The notes: a model not told the origin generated them from the letters alone. Positions 1 through 13,069 are shown, numbered from the stretch's first letter. The stretch is DNA of 64,000 nt from Phoenix dactylifera (GCF_009389715.1 NC_052399.1:26235146-26299145); one strand, 5' to 3'. Program-made: numbers and translations.

Positions 1-1079
1 CTGGACTTTCAGCAATTTTGCACACTGCAGCTACATAGAGTATCAACTTGCGAGTACGAATTTAAGCTTTGTTGCCTCGCTGAATTTTTAATAGTTGATG
101 AATTTCTGGCTTTGTAATCATGTTTGTTATGTTTCTTGTCAAGTGTCAACTAATATGGAGCCATCTCTGTGTGTATCCCAGTAATGGCCTAGCAGCATCA
201 GACCATCTAAGCCCCTGAACTCTTCACGCTTCTGCTAACTTTGGCTCCTGTTCTTATCTGAAATACTTAATCGATTGATGATAGATTGATTGTTTAATGA
301 TAGTGAGTATACAAGCAATAAAAATAGGGAATCCAAACTGAAAAATTTCCATGAGAAAACAAAGAAAACTGCTAGTATATCATTATGTCCGCCAGCAAAC
401 TAATCTGAGAGATGTAAGAACATTAAAACCTGTCATTGACTAATAATTCCACATCTTACAGTGAGCACATCTGCACCCACAGCGAGCAGTATTTCACGAG
501 CTCAAGTTAAACCACTGATACAATTTATGATCTAGACCAAGATCCGAAACCTGCATGACATGTTCTCAAATCTCGATCACCAATCTGACTGGGATCTCAC
601 CAATCTAATTTAAGTTGATCAGTTTATAAAAGAGTGCAGCACTAACAGAACACATCCTCAGAAAGATGAGAATGGTTGTTATAACTCCATGGACAAAACA
701 CCAGTTGGCTAAAAATTAATTGAAGTCCTAAACAATTAGATTAACATGATAAAATCTAGCCAAACACAAAGCATGATAGAGTTACGTGACAATTCCAAGA
801 GCAAGTATGGTTTCATTCCTACGAAGGAATCCACACCTGGGCCAGGAAACGGGATTCCCAGTGGCATTTCTTGTCCCCCCAAGCCGTCGGATCGATCTTG
901 GTTCCTCCAAAGCTAGCCGCTTGCAGACCAAATTTAAAGTCAGATTTGCATAAGAAGTGTACTTAAAACTTCAGCTATATTTTCATTGCTATCCATCGTA
1001 GATCTTTTTACTAACAACTTCTTTATGAACTAAATCATTGCACCCCAAAAGGGAACAGAAAAAAAAAGTTTTACAGATT
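1..1079. other. Intergenic DNA, no gene seen
   Basis: AT-rich sequence with stops in all frames and no exon chain that I can support. The stretch near 805-925 is less AT-rich than its surroundings and could be an old repeat fragment. The first 150 bases could be the 3' UTR of a gene lying outside the window, but nothing proves this. Confidence 0.5.
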
Positions 1080-1320
1080 CAGGTCCAGTCGAGTTGGGTC
1101 GGGGCAAGTCGTAGGATTGAAAATTCAAAATTACCGAAGTTTCAATTGGGTTGGATCGGGTCGGATTTGAATCCAGTAAATCCAGACTCGATCCGAAAAA
1201 TGGAACGAGTCCAATTTTAGAATCCGACCCGGCCCCATGGATTCTCCAAAATGAGTTGGGTCGGATCTAAGTAGATCGGTCAGGATGGGTCACGGGTCAA
1301 CCCGACCTATTTGCAGCCTT
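1080..1320. repeat. Degenerate GGGTCGG-rich dispersed repeat
   Basis: This block repeats variants of GGGTCGG and its complement CCGACCC several times, for example near 1095, 1155, 1225 and 1257-1310. The two ends are roughly inverted relative to each other. The composition differs sharply from the AT-rich flanks. It looks like an old dispersed non-coding repeat; a block of similar character occurs at about 63350-63540. Confidence 0.4.
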
Positions 1321-1329
1321 AGTCAAGAC

Positions 1330-3050
1330 TCTAGCTTTCTTCCAAAAAAAAATAATCAAACATAGTGGATGTTCCACCAAAGTTTGGTAAAGGGGAGAGC
1401 TCTTTGTTGGATATGCACTATTCAAAGGATGACCAGATGTGTTGAATACCTGAAACATTGGCTTGCTAAATGATGTAGAGCAAGGTGGATAAGGAATAGG
1501 AAGTAATCCATATTCACCTCAGCTGCCTCGGCCATGACTACAACCTCGACCACTAGAGTTGCGTCCATTGTTGGATTAAGGTGCATTACTTGTATCATTG
1601 TTGGAGCAATTAGCAACATTTGCTTAAACTTGGAGAGCTTTCCATTGTTGGATTAAGGTGCATTACTTGTATCATTGTTGGAGCGATTAACAAAACTAAC
1701 AAAATGTTGATATTTTCCCGTGTGGTATAGCAAATGATGGATCAGAAAGATAACGGAATCGCCATCTACTTTTTTTTCTACCAGTAGAAGTGGAGATCTA
1801 AATGAAATGAGAGCAAACAAGGCTATGGAATAAACCAGAGAAAGAGTAAGACTAGGAGTGCTGCCAAGGAAGAAGGCCAACCCTGAGGCAATCATAGGTT
1901 CCCTAGGCCCTTATTCACCATGGACTCAAGTCCCAAGGGTGAGCACCTACATAGCCTTAGCCCTACTTATTCAAGTCAAAAACCTATTGACCCCACCCTG
2001 CTGCAATCAAGGGTGAGGATGATAGGGTTCTTGGGATTTATTCAAAGAATAGAAATTAGAAAAATATTCATCATCTAATCTAAAATTTAGAAGAAACAAC
2101 CAGGGTTGGAAATCATATTTGGCATGATTTGGGTAGACTTTGACTCTAGGCTTGACACAGGATTGTCCTAGGGCCAACCTAGGGCCTAGGGTTCAGTCTT
2201 TTGAAATGCAAAGAGTCAAGACAGGATATCTTGGGGTGTGTACACAAAGAACTCATCTTGCAAACCAAGACCACTGAGGATATAGAGAACCATTTTTAAC
2301 TTTGGAACATGATGTGCAACAGCTAAATGTGCAACGAGGTTTTTTACTTTATGAACATATTCCTCCAAAGGCTTTTTATAATGTTGTTTTTAGAGTGAGA
2401 GACATGCGTATGATTGAGTGTAGACCCAATAGTAACTGAGATTTCAAGACCTACCACTTGATTAAACATGGACTCAGTGAGAGAAAATAGAAGCCAACTG
2501 AGAAAGATTTGATCATGGTTTTGCTACTGGATGTAGGCTGGACTACTTAAGGTTCAAGAGATAGGTTCTATGGAGGAGGAGAAATATTGAGAGGGACATA
2601 GTAGAGTGTCATCAATACACTTCTCTTTGGCTGACGGCGGCCGAGGATCAGGTAGGACCTTTCCCTTCCTCAGCGCCCAATCTTTCCCCATTAGCAACAA
2701 GAGCAGCTCTATCGTTCGGCCCTTGATGAGTAAGCTTAGTTAGCTATACCGCACCTATCCTAAGAGATTGTGAGCCTCGAAAACGGGAAGAACTGGACTC
2801 GCCAGAGAGCATAATTGTGATGATCAAGTTTGATATTGGTAAAGTGGCTGAAATAAGAAGATTTTGATGAGTCCGCAGCGGAGAGGGAAGAAGATGAGAA
2901 GTTGGATATCATTGTTGCACAAAAAAATAGTGATTGGAGGAGGGTGGGAGAAATGAAAAGAGATATTGGTCTTTGGCAAGCTCCTGATACCATGAAAGAA
3001 AACAATCTTTTAGTAGAATATATTGATCTCCACAATTTACTATGGAGTCA
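1330..3050 (-). mobile_element. Decayed Ty1/copia gag region
   Basis: Read on the minus strand from about 2930 downward, the broken frames spell a copia Gag. An N-terminal segment contains NIKLDHHNYALWRVQFFPF, like the start of plant copia Gag (NYxLWRxQ). Further on comes DQIFLSWLLFSLTESM near 2520-2460, matching the usual D-x-LLSWLLSSLSE pattern. An RGRG-like stretch and a degenerate knuckle region follow near 1560-1400. Several stops and frame changes make it non-functional. No integrase, reverse transcriptase or LTR pair is visible, so it is a fragment. The copia assignment rests on motif memory, not on a search. Confidence 0.55.
1566..1690. repeat. Short tandem duplication inside the copia remnant
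   Basis: A segment of about 48 bp beginning CCATTGTTGGATTAAGGTGC at about 1566 recurs nearly unchanged at about 1640. The period is about 74 bp. It lies in the decayed gag region and is probably a local replication-slippage duplication. Confidence 0.75.
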
Positions 3051-3455
3051 TTTTATAATATTTATATGTTCCCTGATTACTCATTTTACATGGCATTCTT
3101 ACAGCTTATATAATCATTTGCAATTTGAATTTGGTTTTGATTTTGTATTCCTGCATAACTTAGATTAGAGTCCAATGTTGGAATTTGAATTCTTGGGAAG
3201 TCAACGAATCATTTGAATCTGAATACAAATGTGTTGTGGGAGCAATTTGCTAGTACATTCCTTATCATTAGAGAATCAAATCAATCAAGTCCGGTAATTG
3301 AAACTCAAAAGCACATCATCAAACACTTAACAATAAAAGAAAATAGTGACGTTTTCGTCGACAAAAGGTTGCCAAAAAGCTTTGTTCTTTCTACCTGGAA
3401 TAGTTTCCAAGAGACAAGATCTAAACAAAAATATGAGTTGATTCAAATCCTGATG
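3051..3455. other. Intergenic stretch, left flank of the CACTA element
   Basis: No gene is seen. An open frame of 125 codons begins at 3213 but has no recognisable domain and runs into the repeat element, so it is not called. The segment 3411-3455 is a diverged copy of the 50 bp unit repeated at 5085-5184, on the other side of the transposon. Confidence 0.5.
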
Positions 3456-5073
3456 CTTTTTAATACATATACCGAAGCTTATAAGCGTCAGTATTTTTAT
3501 TGCCAACGCTTCTTAAATTATCGCAAAAGTGTCAGCAATATTAGCATGAAAATTTTATTTGCCGACACTTTTGAAAAACATCGGCAATAGTGGTAGTTTT
3601 GTCGCATTTATTGCTGACACTTTTAAGCATTGACAATACTAATTCTAACAATGCTTAGCATTGTTAGAGTTATTCTTTTTTAAAAATATTATTTTAAAAG
3701 GCTAATTAATTTTTTGGGGGGCCAAAAAAAAAAGCCTGGATCCACCAACTGGAGAGAAAGATTAACAGACATTCTAGCCTCTGCCGAAAATAAATTTAAC
3801 AAACTTAATTTAAAGGAAAAAACCCTAATTTTTGATTTTCTTCTCCATTACTGGTTCCTTCTGATTCTTCTTCTTCTAATAGCACAAGATAGATAATCCC
3901 AGAAAGTTTTTTAAAAAAAATAGAAAAGGAATAACACAAGAAGAACAACAAATGTCCAATTTATATGATGTTTCTTTAATAAATTACACTAGAAAGCATA
4001 TTACATTATATGTCTAATTTATAGGATGTTTCTTTTTCTTCTATTAAATTATATTTTACAATAAGAATAACACAGAAAGCATATTTACAAATTACAAATT
4101 ACAATAGAAATAAATTGACAGGAAGCATCCCCAACCCCAACCCCAACCTCAGCTACCGGAGAACCACCTGAAGCTTCCTTAGAGGCCGGAGATCAACAGA
4201 GCGTGGAGCCGGTGCTCGTGGTGATGTCGTCAGAGAACTCGATGGTGGATCTGGTCTGGGCGGCGGTGGAGACATATGCCAAGTAGGGTTCTTCAGAGCA
4301 GCGGATCTGGTCCCCCATGCCAAGCAGGGTTCTTCAGAGTGGCAGATCTGGTCCGAGCGGCAGATCTGCTCCCCCACATCGATCCCTCTGATGTTCTACA
4401 GAGCGTGGGGCCGCCGACCGTATGCACTCCCTCCTCCTCTCTCCCTCTCTCTCTTTAACCCGCACTAGGGTTCCCATTGCTTGGTCTGGGCGTTTTATAG
4501 GCGGACTTGGCCTCCGACAACACATTTGAGCGTCGTCTTAGGTCCCTTAGACCATTGGCTTCCGACGATGCTTATAAGCGTCGTCTTACGTGGAGTTTAA
4601 GCCCTCTTCAATGAGTTTAAGGGGGAAGTTAGTGTTAAATGGGGGAGGATTCCGACGACGCGTTTAAGCGTCGTCTACTCCTTTCCCTCCTTGGCCTCTG
4701 ACGACATCTCTAAGCATCGTTTTACAATTTGCTATAAACAATGCTAATAAGTGCCGTTTTAGTTTCATCCCTAAGAGGCTGCTCTAGAAGCCAGAGCATG
4801 CTCTAAACAGTGTAGGTGGTAGTTTGGCTTCCAATGATGCTTATAAGCATCGTCAAAGGCCAAAGCGTGATGATAGGCGAGGGTTTTGGCTTCCAACGAT
4901 ACTTATTAGCGTCATCTTGGATTTCGATGATGCTCGTACTAGTGTCGTTTTGGTTTAATTCCTGCCGACACTGCTAAAAAGCGTCGACAAATTTTGGCTC
5001 GGTCACCAAATTACCCACGCTTCTTTTTTGCGTTGGCAAATGAGAATCGAAAAATCCTATTTTTGTTGTAGTG
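3456..5073. mobile_element. Non-autonomous CACTA (En/Spm-type) transposon
   Basis: The right end reads ...CCTATTTTTGTTGTAGTG and finishes at 5073; its complement, CACTACAACAAAAATAGG, is the typical CACTA terminus. Inside the right end are many subterminal repeats built on AAGCGTCGTC and GACGATGCTTATAAGCGTCG (4505-4990), some of them small hairpins. Similar GCGTCAG and GCCAACGC motifs occur at 3483-3640 near the left side. A clean CACTA left end was not found; the left limit is inferred from flanking tandem-repeat sequence present on both sides (3411-3455 and 5085 on). No transposase is encoded. The GC-rich centre (4140-4480) resembles a captured gene leader. Confidence 0.7.
4272..4375. repeat. 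Short tandem repeat within the CACTA interior
   Basis: Two to three copies of a unit of about 44 bp, built on ATGCCAAGYAGGGTTCTTCAG followed by GGATCTGGTCC or AGATCTGGTCC, lie in the GC-rich centre of the transposon. They make the local open frames on both strands periodic. Those frames are not considered genes. Confidence 0.65.
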
Positions 5074-5084
5074 AAAGAGACCAA

Positions 5085-5184
5085 GGATTGACAAGATCTA
5101 AACAAAAATATGATTCAATCTTCTTTTAAAGTCAGGATTGACAAGATCTAAACAAAAATATGATTCAATCTTCTTCTAATACAA
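5085..5184. repeat. 50 bp tandem repeat, two copies
   Basis: The unit starting GGATTGACAAGATCTAAACA at 5085 is repeated at 5135 with few changes. A third, diverged copy sits at 3411-3455, beyond the CACTA element. This suggests that the transposon inserted into a small tandem array. Confidence 0.8.
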
Positions 5185-5441
5185 CGTTTTTAGTCAGGGT
5201 GTAGCTCTTGCAACAGAAACAATACAGAGACCAAGAAGATGTATCCAAATTGTAGGATGTTTCATTGCACCCCCGTTGCGACAAAAAATCTTGCCTCCAA
5301 TAATTTAAAGCCAATGTTTATCAAGCGAGACACATGATCCTGTAAGAGAACTCTATTCATGTCATTCTCTGTAACAAAGTGAAAGTGAAATAGCATCGAC
5401 ATCCATCCCTCTGGGTGAGATGTCTCTGGTTCAAACCCAAG

Positions 5442-5650
5442 TGATGAGTGCTTGATTTATTCTTTAACAAACTGTTTTTAAGATCCTTCCTTACGAGATC
5501 TTCTGATAACCTGATGGCGCGAGGAAGTCGCCATATTTTCAAGAAAACAAAGGAAGGAAAGAAAATTCATAGATGAGTGCTTGAATTCATTGTTCAATAA
5601 CCATTGTCTTGAAGATCCATCCTTCCTAGTGAGTTCTGATGAGCACCTAT
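5442..5650. repeat. Imperfect 130 bp direct duplication
   Basis: GATGAGTGCTTGA...AAGATCC.TCCTT at 5442-5520 recurs at 5571-5650 with substitutions and small indels. No coding content is seen. Just upstream (5415-5445), GTCTCTGGTTCAAACCCAAG resembles a tRNA-type box B, so an old SINE may be involved; this was not proven. Confidence 0.55.
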
Positions 5651-6999
5651 CAAGTAACCCCATTCACTGATCAAGACAGGGTTTGCTCATCATTGCTCCC
5701 CATTTCATGGCGTCCTCCCCACGCATGTCAGCTGAGGAAGAAGATGGTTGCTCTTCTGCTTCAAAGCTCTCCAAATAATGTACCTGAACTGTTGATGTAG
5801 CCTAAAAGGATGTTCTGAAAAATTTGAACCGAGGGAATGCTCATCAGGGAGGTAAGGAGGGAGGGAGAAAGAGGGAGAGGGAGGGAGAGAGAAGCAAAGT
5901 CCCGATTTCTTTCATGCTGTTCTGATGTTGTGCCCATGTACATGGATGCTAGACTGATGCTGCTCATGTGCATGGATTTAATAGTCCATAGGTGTCTGTA
6001 ATATGACTGTCCATGGCTCAGAAATGATCAACTAACAACCATTGTTCTCTGACCTAGCGAAACATGAAGTTCAGATTTGTCGCAATAAGTAGATGTTACA
6101 AACCTAAACAGAAAGACAAATGTTTAAAATAAAAATAATATAAGAATCTGATTTGGATAATTTCAGAGCTTTTGACATGATAGTACCTCACACAACAAAT
6201 GTAACATCATAATATTGTTCTGAAGTTCACCACAAACTCCAATATACACTAAAGATTTAAACCTCTAACATAACAAAATGTTAGTATCTCGTCAACATGA
6301 TCTTGCCAAATAGAGATGAATAAATTTATGCATTTCCTGCATGTATCAAAAGAAACAAAATGGATGCTTCCTAAGACAAGTTGCTAAATTGTACCTTCAT
6401 TAAATTTCTTCGAAGTATACAGAAAGTCTGCAAATAACTCACATCAAGCTGTTGACAGCAATACAAGCAATCTAATACAATTTCTAATGATGCAGTGAAA
6501 ATACAGCCTGGCAAATTTTTGTTATGCCAAAGTCAATATGCCTAACTAGCACAATACAGAGCTCTCAGCCAACAAGGCCTTCAATTCGCATGACTCATTT
6601 CTTTTGTGAGGTCTCAGCAAAAATGAACTCATATAATTAAAATACACATCACTACTAAAGTGCTTTCTACATCACTCTTAGAAATACAATGCTTTTGTTG
6701 TCCACAAATGTAATTTCCTCTAGGAAAGTTGAGCCGCCAGAATATATTAATATTTTTGAGAGCAGACCTTCAATCAAGAATTTCTAGTATGCAATTATAA
6801 GATAATAGATGACCAAGAAGTATAGAGCAAACTCGACGTCAGTGTGGAAAAGTGTCGCAATAAATAGAGTACTTCTTCAGAGGAACTTCTTTGATGTATT
6901 TCTTTGTAGAACGTTCATTAAGAGTACCCCATGTAGCAAATTTTTAGGGTACCCAGCATAAAGAGTGGCTGTCAATGCATGAACCTCCTGAATGATGAC
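5651..6999. other. Intergenic DNA and 3' flank of the TBL gene
   Basis: No gene is seen. The right part should hold the 3' UTR of the minus-strand TBL gene, whose stop codon ends at 7000. I could not place its polyadenylation site with confidence. Confidence 0.5.
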
Positions 7000-9117
7000 C
7001 TACAGTTGTGCATAAAGTATTTCATTCCATGTATCGGGTATACCTGGAAGACACCAATGCAAGCAATCATGCACACCTGTGGAGGCTTTAATGCTATATC
7101 TGGATATATGCCCCTCATCTCTCAATCGTGACAAAGCAGTAATATCCAAGAGTTTCACCCTTGTTCCCCTTACTGCACCCTCAGCATCAGTATCACTAGA
7201 ACCATCCTGCAGAACCTCTCTCCCACCAGCCAATGGGATGGTACTATCACAGCTTCCCCCGGTATTCCAATCTCCATTGACAAAATGCCTAGGAGATATG
7301 GTCCTAAAAAAAGCTTTCAATTGTGGATGTTGTGGAAGCTGTGTATCAAGCCACTTGATAACACTCGAGACAGCAAGATTTTTGGCTGTCCATATCTGTG
7401 CAAGCTTTCTATCTGTGATGGGTTTTCCACTAACATACATTTCCCATCTGTTTGCTCTAAACTTGCCTCTATTCCAATGGTGCCCAGTGTTGAGTACCAG
7501 CACATCAAATCTGTGAAGATGCTGCTTTAAAAATGTTGCAGGGCGGTCAAGATGCATAGCATAAGGGGTAGCTGGACTGGATCTGTTCAAAGGCTCCAAC
7601 TCACATAAACTAGCAGACCAGTAGTATAGAATGGTGGTGTTGGTGCTTGGGAATCGATATGCCCAACCATCAGGTCGTGTGGCACCACGGGCTTTAACAA
7701 GGCCATACTCCTTTCCAACATCTATCACTTCCGGGCTATATTTACCACCAGTGACCATACACATGAGGGATTGGAACTGCTGTCTTCCCAATGAATCCCC
7801 TACTAGAGCAATTGTTTTATGTTGCATCCTGGAAAATAAACACCAATTTTAATCACATAAAATCTTTCCCAATGACCATACAAAAGAATCCCCTTACTGC
7901 TAGCAAATAATCCACCCATTTGGCTTAAACAAATGCAAAAGAACTTTTTTTAGAAAACAAATAGAGTTATTAGATAAAACGCACCTTCTCAAGAATTCAG
8001 AACCTTTGAACTCTGGCATATCACAACCTTGTGGCTGCCAGTGAAAACTCTCATAGGAGAAATCAGTTCGTCGCATCAACCGGCATGCCCACATTTGTGA
8101 AAGCCACTGCTTGCAACCAAAACCAGAATATAATGGTCGTCTTTTGTCTGCAACCCACTTTCCCTTTGCATAATTACACTCTATGCACACACATAAAGTA
8201 AAAAGAAAGCCTCTCAGGTGCTTATTGGATGCTCATAATTCTGAAGAAGAACCAAACTTTACAGAAACAAATAATTTTAAGTAACTCTCATGCATCCATA
8301 CACAGAGAGAAATATGTTTGCATGTCTTTCTGATTTAAATACTATGTACATATGCACATATTCATATGCATAAATAATGTATAGATGCATGTGTATATCC
8401 ATTTATTATAATTGCACATGAACAAGATACTCAGCCCAACTGTATTTATGAATAAATTGGAACCTGTGGTGAGGATCAGTATCAGCAAAATATAATTGAT
8501 TAAAAAATCAGGATACATAAGAATAGTTTTGATGGATAGTGAAGAATCATTATACAATCCTAGCAAGTAAATTAGCATTATAATTACATATCCAAAAGAT
8601 CAATTGCTAAAAAAATGGAGAAATAATCACCTTTATTCTCTGCAGGAACCTTTTCTGATTCTTTACCCTTATCTTCCTTCTCCAATGAACTCCTCATAGA
8701 AGAATCTGTTGGTGAAACATCAACAACTTCCCCCCCTGGTTCATCAGGTAATGCATTTCCATGTCGGTCTACAGCTGACAACTCTTCCTTTGCAAATGGC
8801 TGCTCATTTGTATTTTCTAAGGGAGTTACTGAAGTTTGTGCAGGAACCACTGTTGCTACAAAAGAAGTCCCAACACAAAATTTGAAAGGGGAACACAAAT
8901 GAATGCCAACTAAACAAAAACAAGTTAAAAGGGAGAAAGATATGGCATGGAAAGTGATACCTGGAGCAAGTATATCAAGCTGCTCGGGAGGTGGAAGGAA
9001 AGTAGTGAGGATTGGGGTTTTGTCCCATGCCCAAAAAATAAGACTTGTGCAGAGGAGAGCAATAAGACTGAGAGAGAGTTTATTACCTCTCAATTTATGT
9101 AAATTCCCCACTTTCAT
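7000..9117 (-). CDS. Protein trichome birefringence-like (TBL14/15/16 type), putative polysaccharide O-acetyltransferase
   Basis: Four coding exons, all with GT-AG borders and matching phase: 9117-8961, 8855-8631, 8180-7985 and 7828-7000, giving 468 residues. Residues about 14-31 form a signal anchor ([18 protein letters not shown]), expected for a type II Golgi protein, followed by a Ser/Glu-rich stem. The TBL domain starts with [10 protein letters not shown]; the PC-esterase part has the GDS motif (residues 203-205) and a C-terminal DCLHWCLPG with D447 and H450, so all catalytic residues are present. TBL proteins transfer acetyl groups to wall polysaccharides such as xylan or mannan; the substrate here cannot be told. 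An in-frame TAG sits 21 bases upstream of the ATG, which fixes the start. The TBL14-16 subgroup is assigned from memory of the family. Confidence 0.9.
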
Positions 9118-9139
9118 CCCTTCAAAGATAACCTAGAAA

Positions 9140-9187
9140 CTAACCTGATTCTTTATGAGATTTTTGTACCTCAACAGTATTGTGCAT
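9140..9187 (-). other. Upstream ORF in the TBL leader (15 codons)
   Basis: ATG at 9187 opens MHNTVEVQKSHKESG and stops with TAG at 9142-9140, 22 bases before the main ATG at 9117. The frame is different from that of the main protein. It lies in the inferred second leader segment, so it should be transcribed whichever first exon is used. An effect on translation is an inference. Confidence 0.5.
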
Positions 9188-9207
9188 GGATTGATCCAAT
9201 TTTATCT

Positions 9208-12200
9208 CTGCAAGAGCATCGAGCACTATTAACACAATCATAAATAAACCAACTTGAATTATAATAAATTAAATTTAGTAGAATAGTGGAACTTGTATGC
9301 ATCAAATGAATTCAACTGTAAAAACAGAAAGCTCAGAAGTAAAGAGAGAGACGGAGGGAGGAGGGGGGGGGGGGCATCAAAGTACACTTTTTTTATTAAC
9401 TATTCTTTGTGACGAAAAGAGCAAGATTAAGGTGTAGACAAGTGAAATTGGAAAGCAGAATACATGCACACTCCTAAGAAGCCACTGAGCAAATAAAATG
9501 AATCTAGAAAAGAAAGCGAGACAAAACACCAAGGTGAGCTCAGTGGTAGGCTAACAAGAAAAAGAACCCATATGGACAACATGTTTCCCATGAATTTATA
9601 CTATATATCACGGCTACAGGCACAATCTTACAATTCCAAGTCCCCACACTTCAACCACCCTCCAACTTCTCACAGTGGATTGCACCAGATCTTTTGTTGA
9701 GATAGAGAGGCCTAGAATTAAGAATAGAAATACCTATTGACAAGGCACAGGGAAAATTAAAAAAGCAGGATAACAGCAAAAAAAAATGAATGACCAGATA
9801 TTAAGGCCTACCTGATTTGTAACACTAAACCTTGCGAAATATGAAAGATTATGGAACAGGACAGTGACATCTTCTTAGATGGCAGCATTTTCATTTTTTC
9901 CCCCTTTTTCTCCTCCACTATTCCATCCATTTTGATGAGCTTGTGAGCCATCTTAAAGGGCTTATATCATCATTTTCTTTCTTTCACTGTATATTCTTCT
10001 TCTTTTAACCTTATTAAAACAGAACTCACGTATAGAATCCAATCATTTCTACATATATAATCCAATCATTTCTATATTACTCCCATTATTGCAGGTTCTG
10101 AGAACTAAGCACCACTTTTTCCAATGTAGATAAGTACAAAATAGATGAACATAAATCAATACCTCAAAAATATAATTATAACCACAAGGTATAGAAATTG
10201 TTATACTAAATCCTGATAGCATGATTAGTTGTCCATTCTTGGACCAACTGATCCCCTCTGTATCTTCCTATATGCATATTCAGAAGCAAGGTTTTACATG
10301 CCAACCCAGTATGGTGCCATACGGTACAGGGGCTCAACACATCCCCGTATTGACACATGGCACAGTTGCTGTGCCGACTCCACCAGCATACTTGTGCCAA
10401 TACAGGGCATACCATATTGACCTGTACCAATAAGGTAATGCCAGAGACCCAATTCCAAGACTGAATGCCTTGTTTATAAGTACAAAGAAAATGAATTTTT
10501 GCACTTTGACTCATAGTTCTTGAAAACTTGATCACAATAACCTGCTCTTTACCAATCTAAGCATGTTATAACTTGTAAATCACATATTAGTTAAAAACAA
10601 AGACTCTGGCATGCTCCATTGTATCTATGATCAGTCTTGATTCTTTTGATCTTAGAAGATCCTACAGAGAACAAGTATAATAGAATGAGATAGTGAAACT
10701 AGATGCAGTAAGATGACTAACAGAAATTGAAGCTATTAAGAAGTTGTGGGACATGCAAAGAAATGCAGAACATCTAGTAGAATAACATAATCAGAAAAAG
10801 GCCACATCCATAAGAAAATATACAGAATCAAGACTAGGAAAGAAACTCCTAAGATAGTATGATAAGTAGTCCTAAGTCCAACATCTAATAGGACAGACAT
10901 ATGAAAAAGAGAAAACAAAAACATAGCCACAGGAGTATCACTATGTTTTCTGAAGAATAACTAGAGTAGCAGTTGCATTTGCTATAGTTACTCAATCCTG
11001 TAAGTTCAACAACAAAAACGAGGAGCTTACAAGATTAACTCAAGGATGGCAACAACATGAAAGGGCTTCTGAGAATAGGCATAATTATTTGGAAGTTCCT
11101 TTGCAAGATTACTCGAGGAGGGCTGGGAATTTAGAATAGACAGACTAGTGAAGGCCAATCAAGGAAGCTGCTCTAGATCAAGAAGAAACAAGTATTGAAT
11201 CTATAAGGTACCGGCGAAGAATCATTCATCCAAACGTGCCTCTTGTGACAAACTCAAAAGTAGAAAACTCAACATGGGCAGAGGATTTTAATGAAGTTAC
11301 ACCAAAGTGGCAAAGACTTAGGGAAAAGGCTTAAATTGAATTTCTATAATTTGCTAAACCCTAAACACTGGTTCTCCATGAAGAACCAGCTGCTTTCATT
11401 GCCTTCATTTTATGCCTGCTGACAGAAATAATAGTGTAGCACTTTTAGAATGATGAGTTATACTAGAAGTTGCAATGAAATTTTGCTGACTATGCGCATT
11501 CCACTACCTAGAAAGTTTGCACAGGTAACTATGTATCAGCAGAAAGCCTCAAATGATTACAAAGTGAGGGAAAATAGAGGCATTAGTCAATATTCCAATG
11601 CATAATAAAATCTTATGATAATATGATGTCTACTTTTCTTGAACTGTTGGACAGAAGAAAAGCCAAATAGTTCAAATCAAGCCACCATTTTGGCCATGCA
11701 GGTCACATCCTTGAATTTGCACGAAAGATAATGGAGCAAACTTAGCGACAACCAAGAATACTGAAGCAGTGATGCCATAGAAAATAGGCTGAAATACTAG
11801 ATTAAAAAAGGAAAAAGGAAAAATAATGCCAACACAAACAGAAAATCTAAAGGTTGAACAAGAAAATAAGTTGCTTCATGGGTGAAGATGGCAAAAAGCA
11901 GGAAGTGTTCCAGAATTTTAAAATTTCATGATGGAGTAAGCCTAAATGATTTAGAAGCATATTGATAGATGATCAAGCAAAGTGTATGTAGATCACTAAG
12001 AGGGCCAAAGGAAGAAAGAAAATGCTCCAAAAGCCACAACATGGAGAAATTTATATATCATATAGTGGAAAGGAATAAATGTAATAACCCCAAATAAAAG
12101 GGAGGGTGCGGGAGGAAAAGAGGAGGGAGAGAAGAGGATTGAACGAAGATCCACAATGTAAACTAAACACAACTTGAAATCAGATGAACTTATATAAATC

Positions 12201-13069
12201 TCTTATTGAAGCAATGCAAAACCAAAAAAGTATAAACTTAAAACAAGGAAAATATGGTATATTCGAGCTGAAATTATGGTTCAGAATAAGATGGACCCAA
12301 AAAATAATGAATAGGAGAACTAGTAATGGAGAAAGAAAGCCTGAGGACCATTCGAAAGGAAGGCAACAGTCAATAAATAGATCAAGCACTGCCGCCAATG
12401 CAAATCATACCAATGTCTCATGATCTAGCATCATCACCGCTAATACACCAATCTCTCTCCATCAAATAGCAACCCAACAAAGAAATTGAAAAAGAAAACA
12501 AGGCAAGCAGATTCGAATACATAACATAAATTTCTATACACACGAGGCAGAATTTCGCAAATAGTATTTTACCTTAGCACTCCATCAGCAGACCCCTAAA
12601 TCAAATCCTTCGCAAATATTAACCCAGCAGTTTCAACAACACCCCTTTAAGTAAACATCCAAAGCTATATTCATTAATAGCAACAATAACAAACCTAACT
12701 TTATTTCAGACAAAAATAGTAACAGTTAAATTCTCCAAATCCCTAAATAGGGGCAGAAAAGAACGCACAAAGCCTGCATTTCAAACCATAATTTCAACCT
12801 AACCTAGCTTTTCTATTAAAAAAGAATCCAACTGAATCACCCTAGAACCAGAAACAACCAAAAGCCACAACCCTTTCATCCTAGATCACTACTACTGCAC
12901 CTAAACCACACCTGCTCAGAATTAAGATTAAGGAAAAACCCAACAACATAAACCTCAACGATAAAGAAATCATCCAAGAATAGGGGAAAAGGGAGTCCAA
13001 TGACAGCAAGATCACATCTTTTAAATTCTAACCAGAGCCTAAATCAGAGCTCTAATCAGATCAGCTCAC
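9208..13069 (-). other. Probable leader intron of the TBL gene (3.9 kb)
   Basis: A good acceptor (CTCTTGCAG, ending at 9208) precedes the coding exon, and a good donor (CAGCTG|GTGAGC, intron from 13069) follows a GC-rich, TATA-headed block upstream. No convincing coding exon lies between them on either strand. The intron is AT-rich and carries a G homopolymer near 9361-9374 and a dispersed repeat at 10290-10445. Transcript data would be needed to confirm the pairing. Confidence 0.45.
10290..10445. repeat. Dispersed repeat with GGTAC-type palindromes
   Basis: The sequence contains CAGTATGGTGCCATACGGTAC and, further on, ACATGGCACAGTTGCTGTGCC and GCATACCATATTGACC. It is clearly related to 46345-46460 (ACATGGTACAACTACTGTGCC...) and shares the style of 27105-27310. 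It is a non-coding dispersed family; class unknown, possibly MITE-like. Confidence 0.55.

Noticed and set aside
4153..4525. Open frames on both strands of the GC-rich region, 60-74 codons
   Set aside because: They follow the short tandem repeat inside the CACTA element and have no domain or start context.
7079..7516. 145-codon plus-strand frame
   Set aside because: It is the antisense shadow of the conserved fourth exon of the TBL gene.
9525..9560. tRNA A-box-like motif GAGCTCAGTGGTAGGC
   Set aside because: No B box at the proper distance and no cloverleaf; probably chance.
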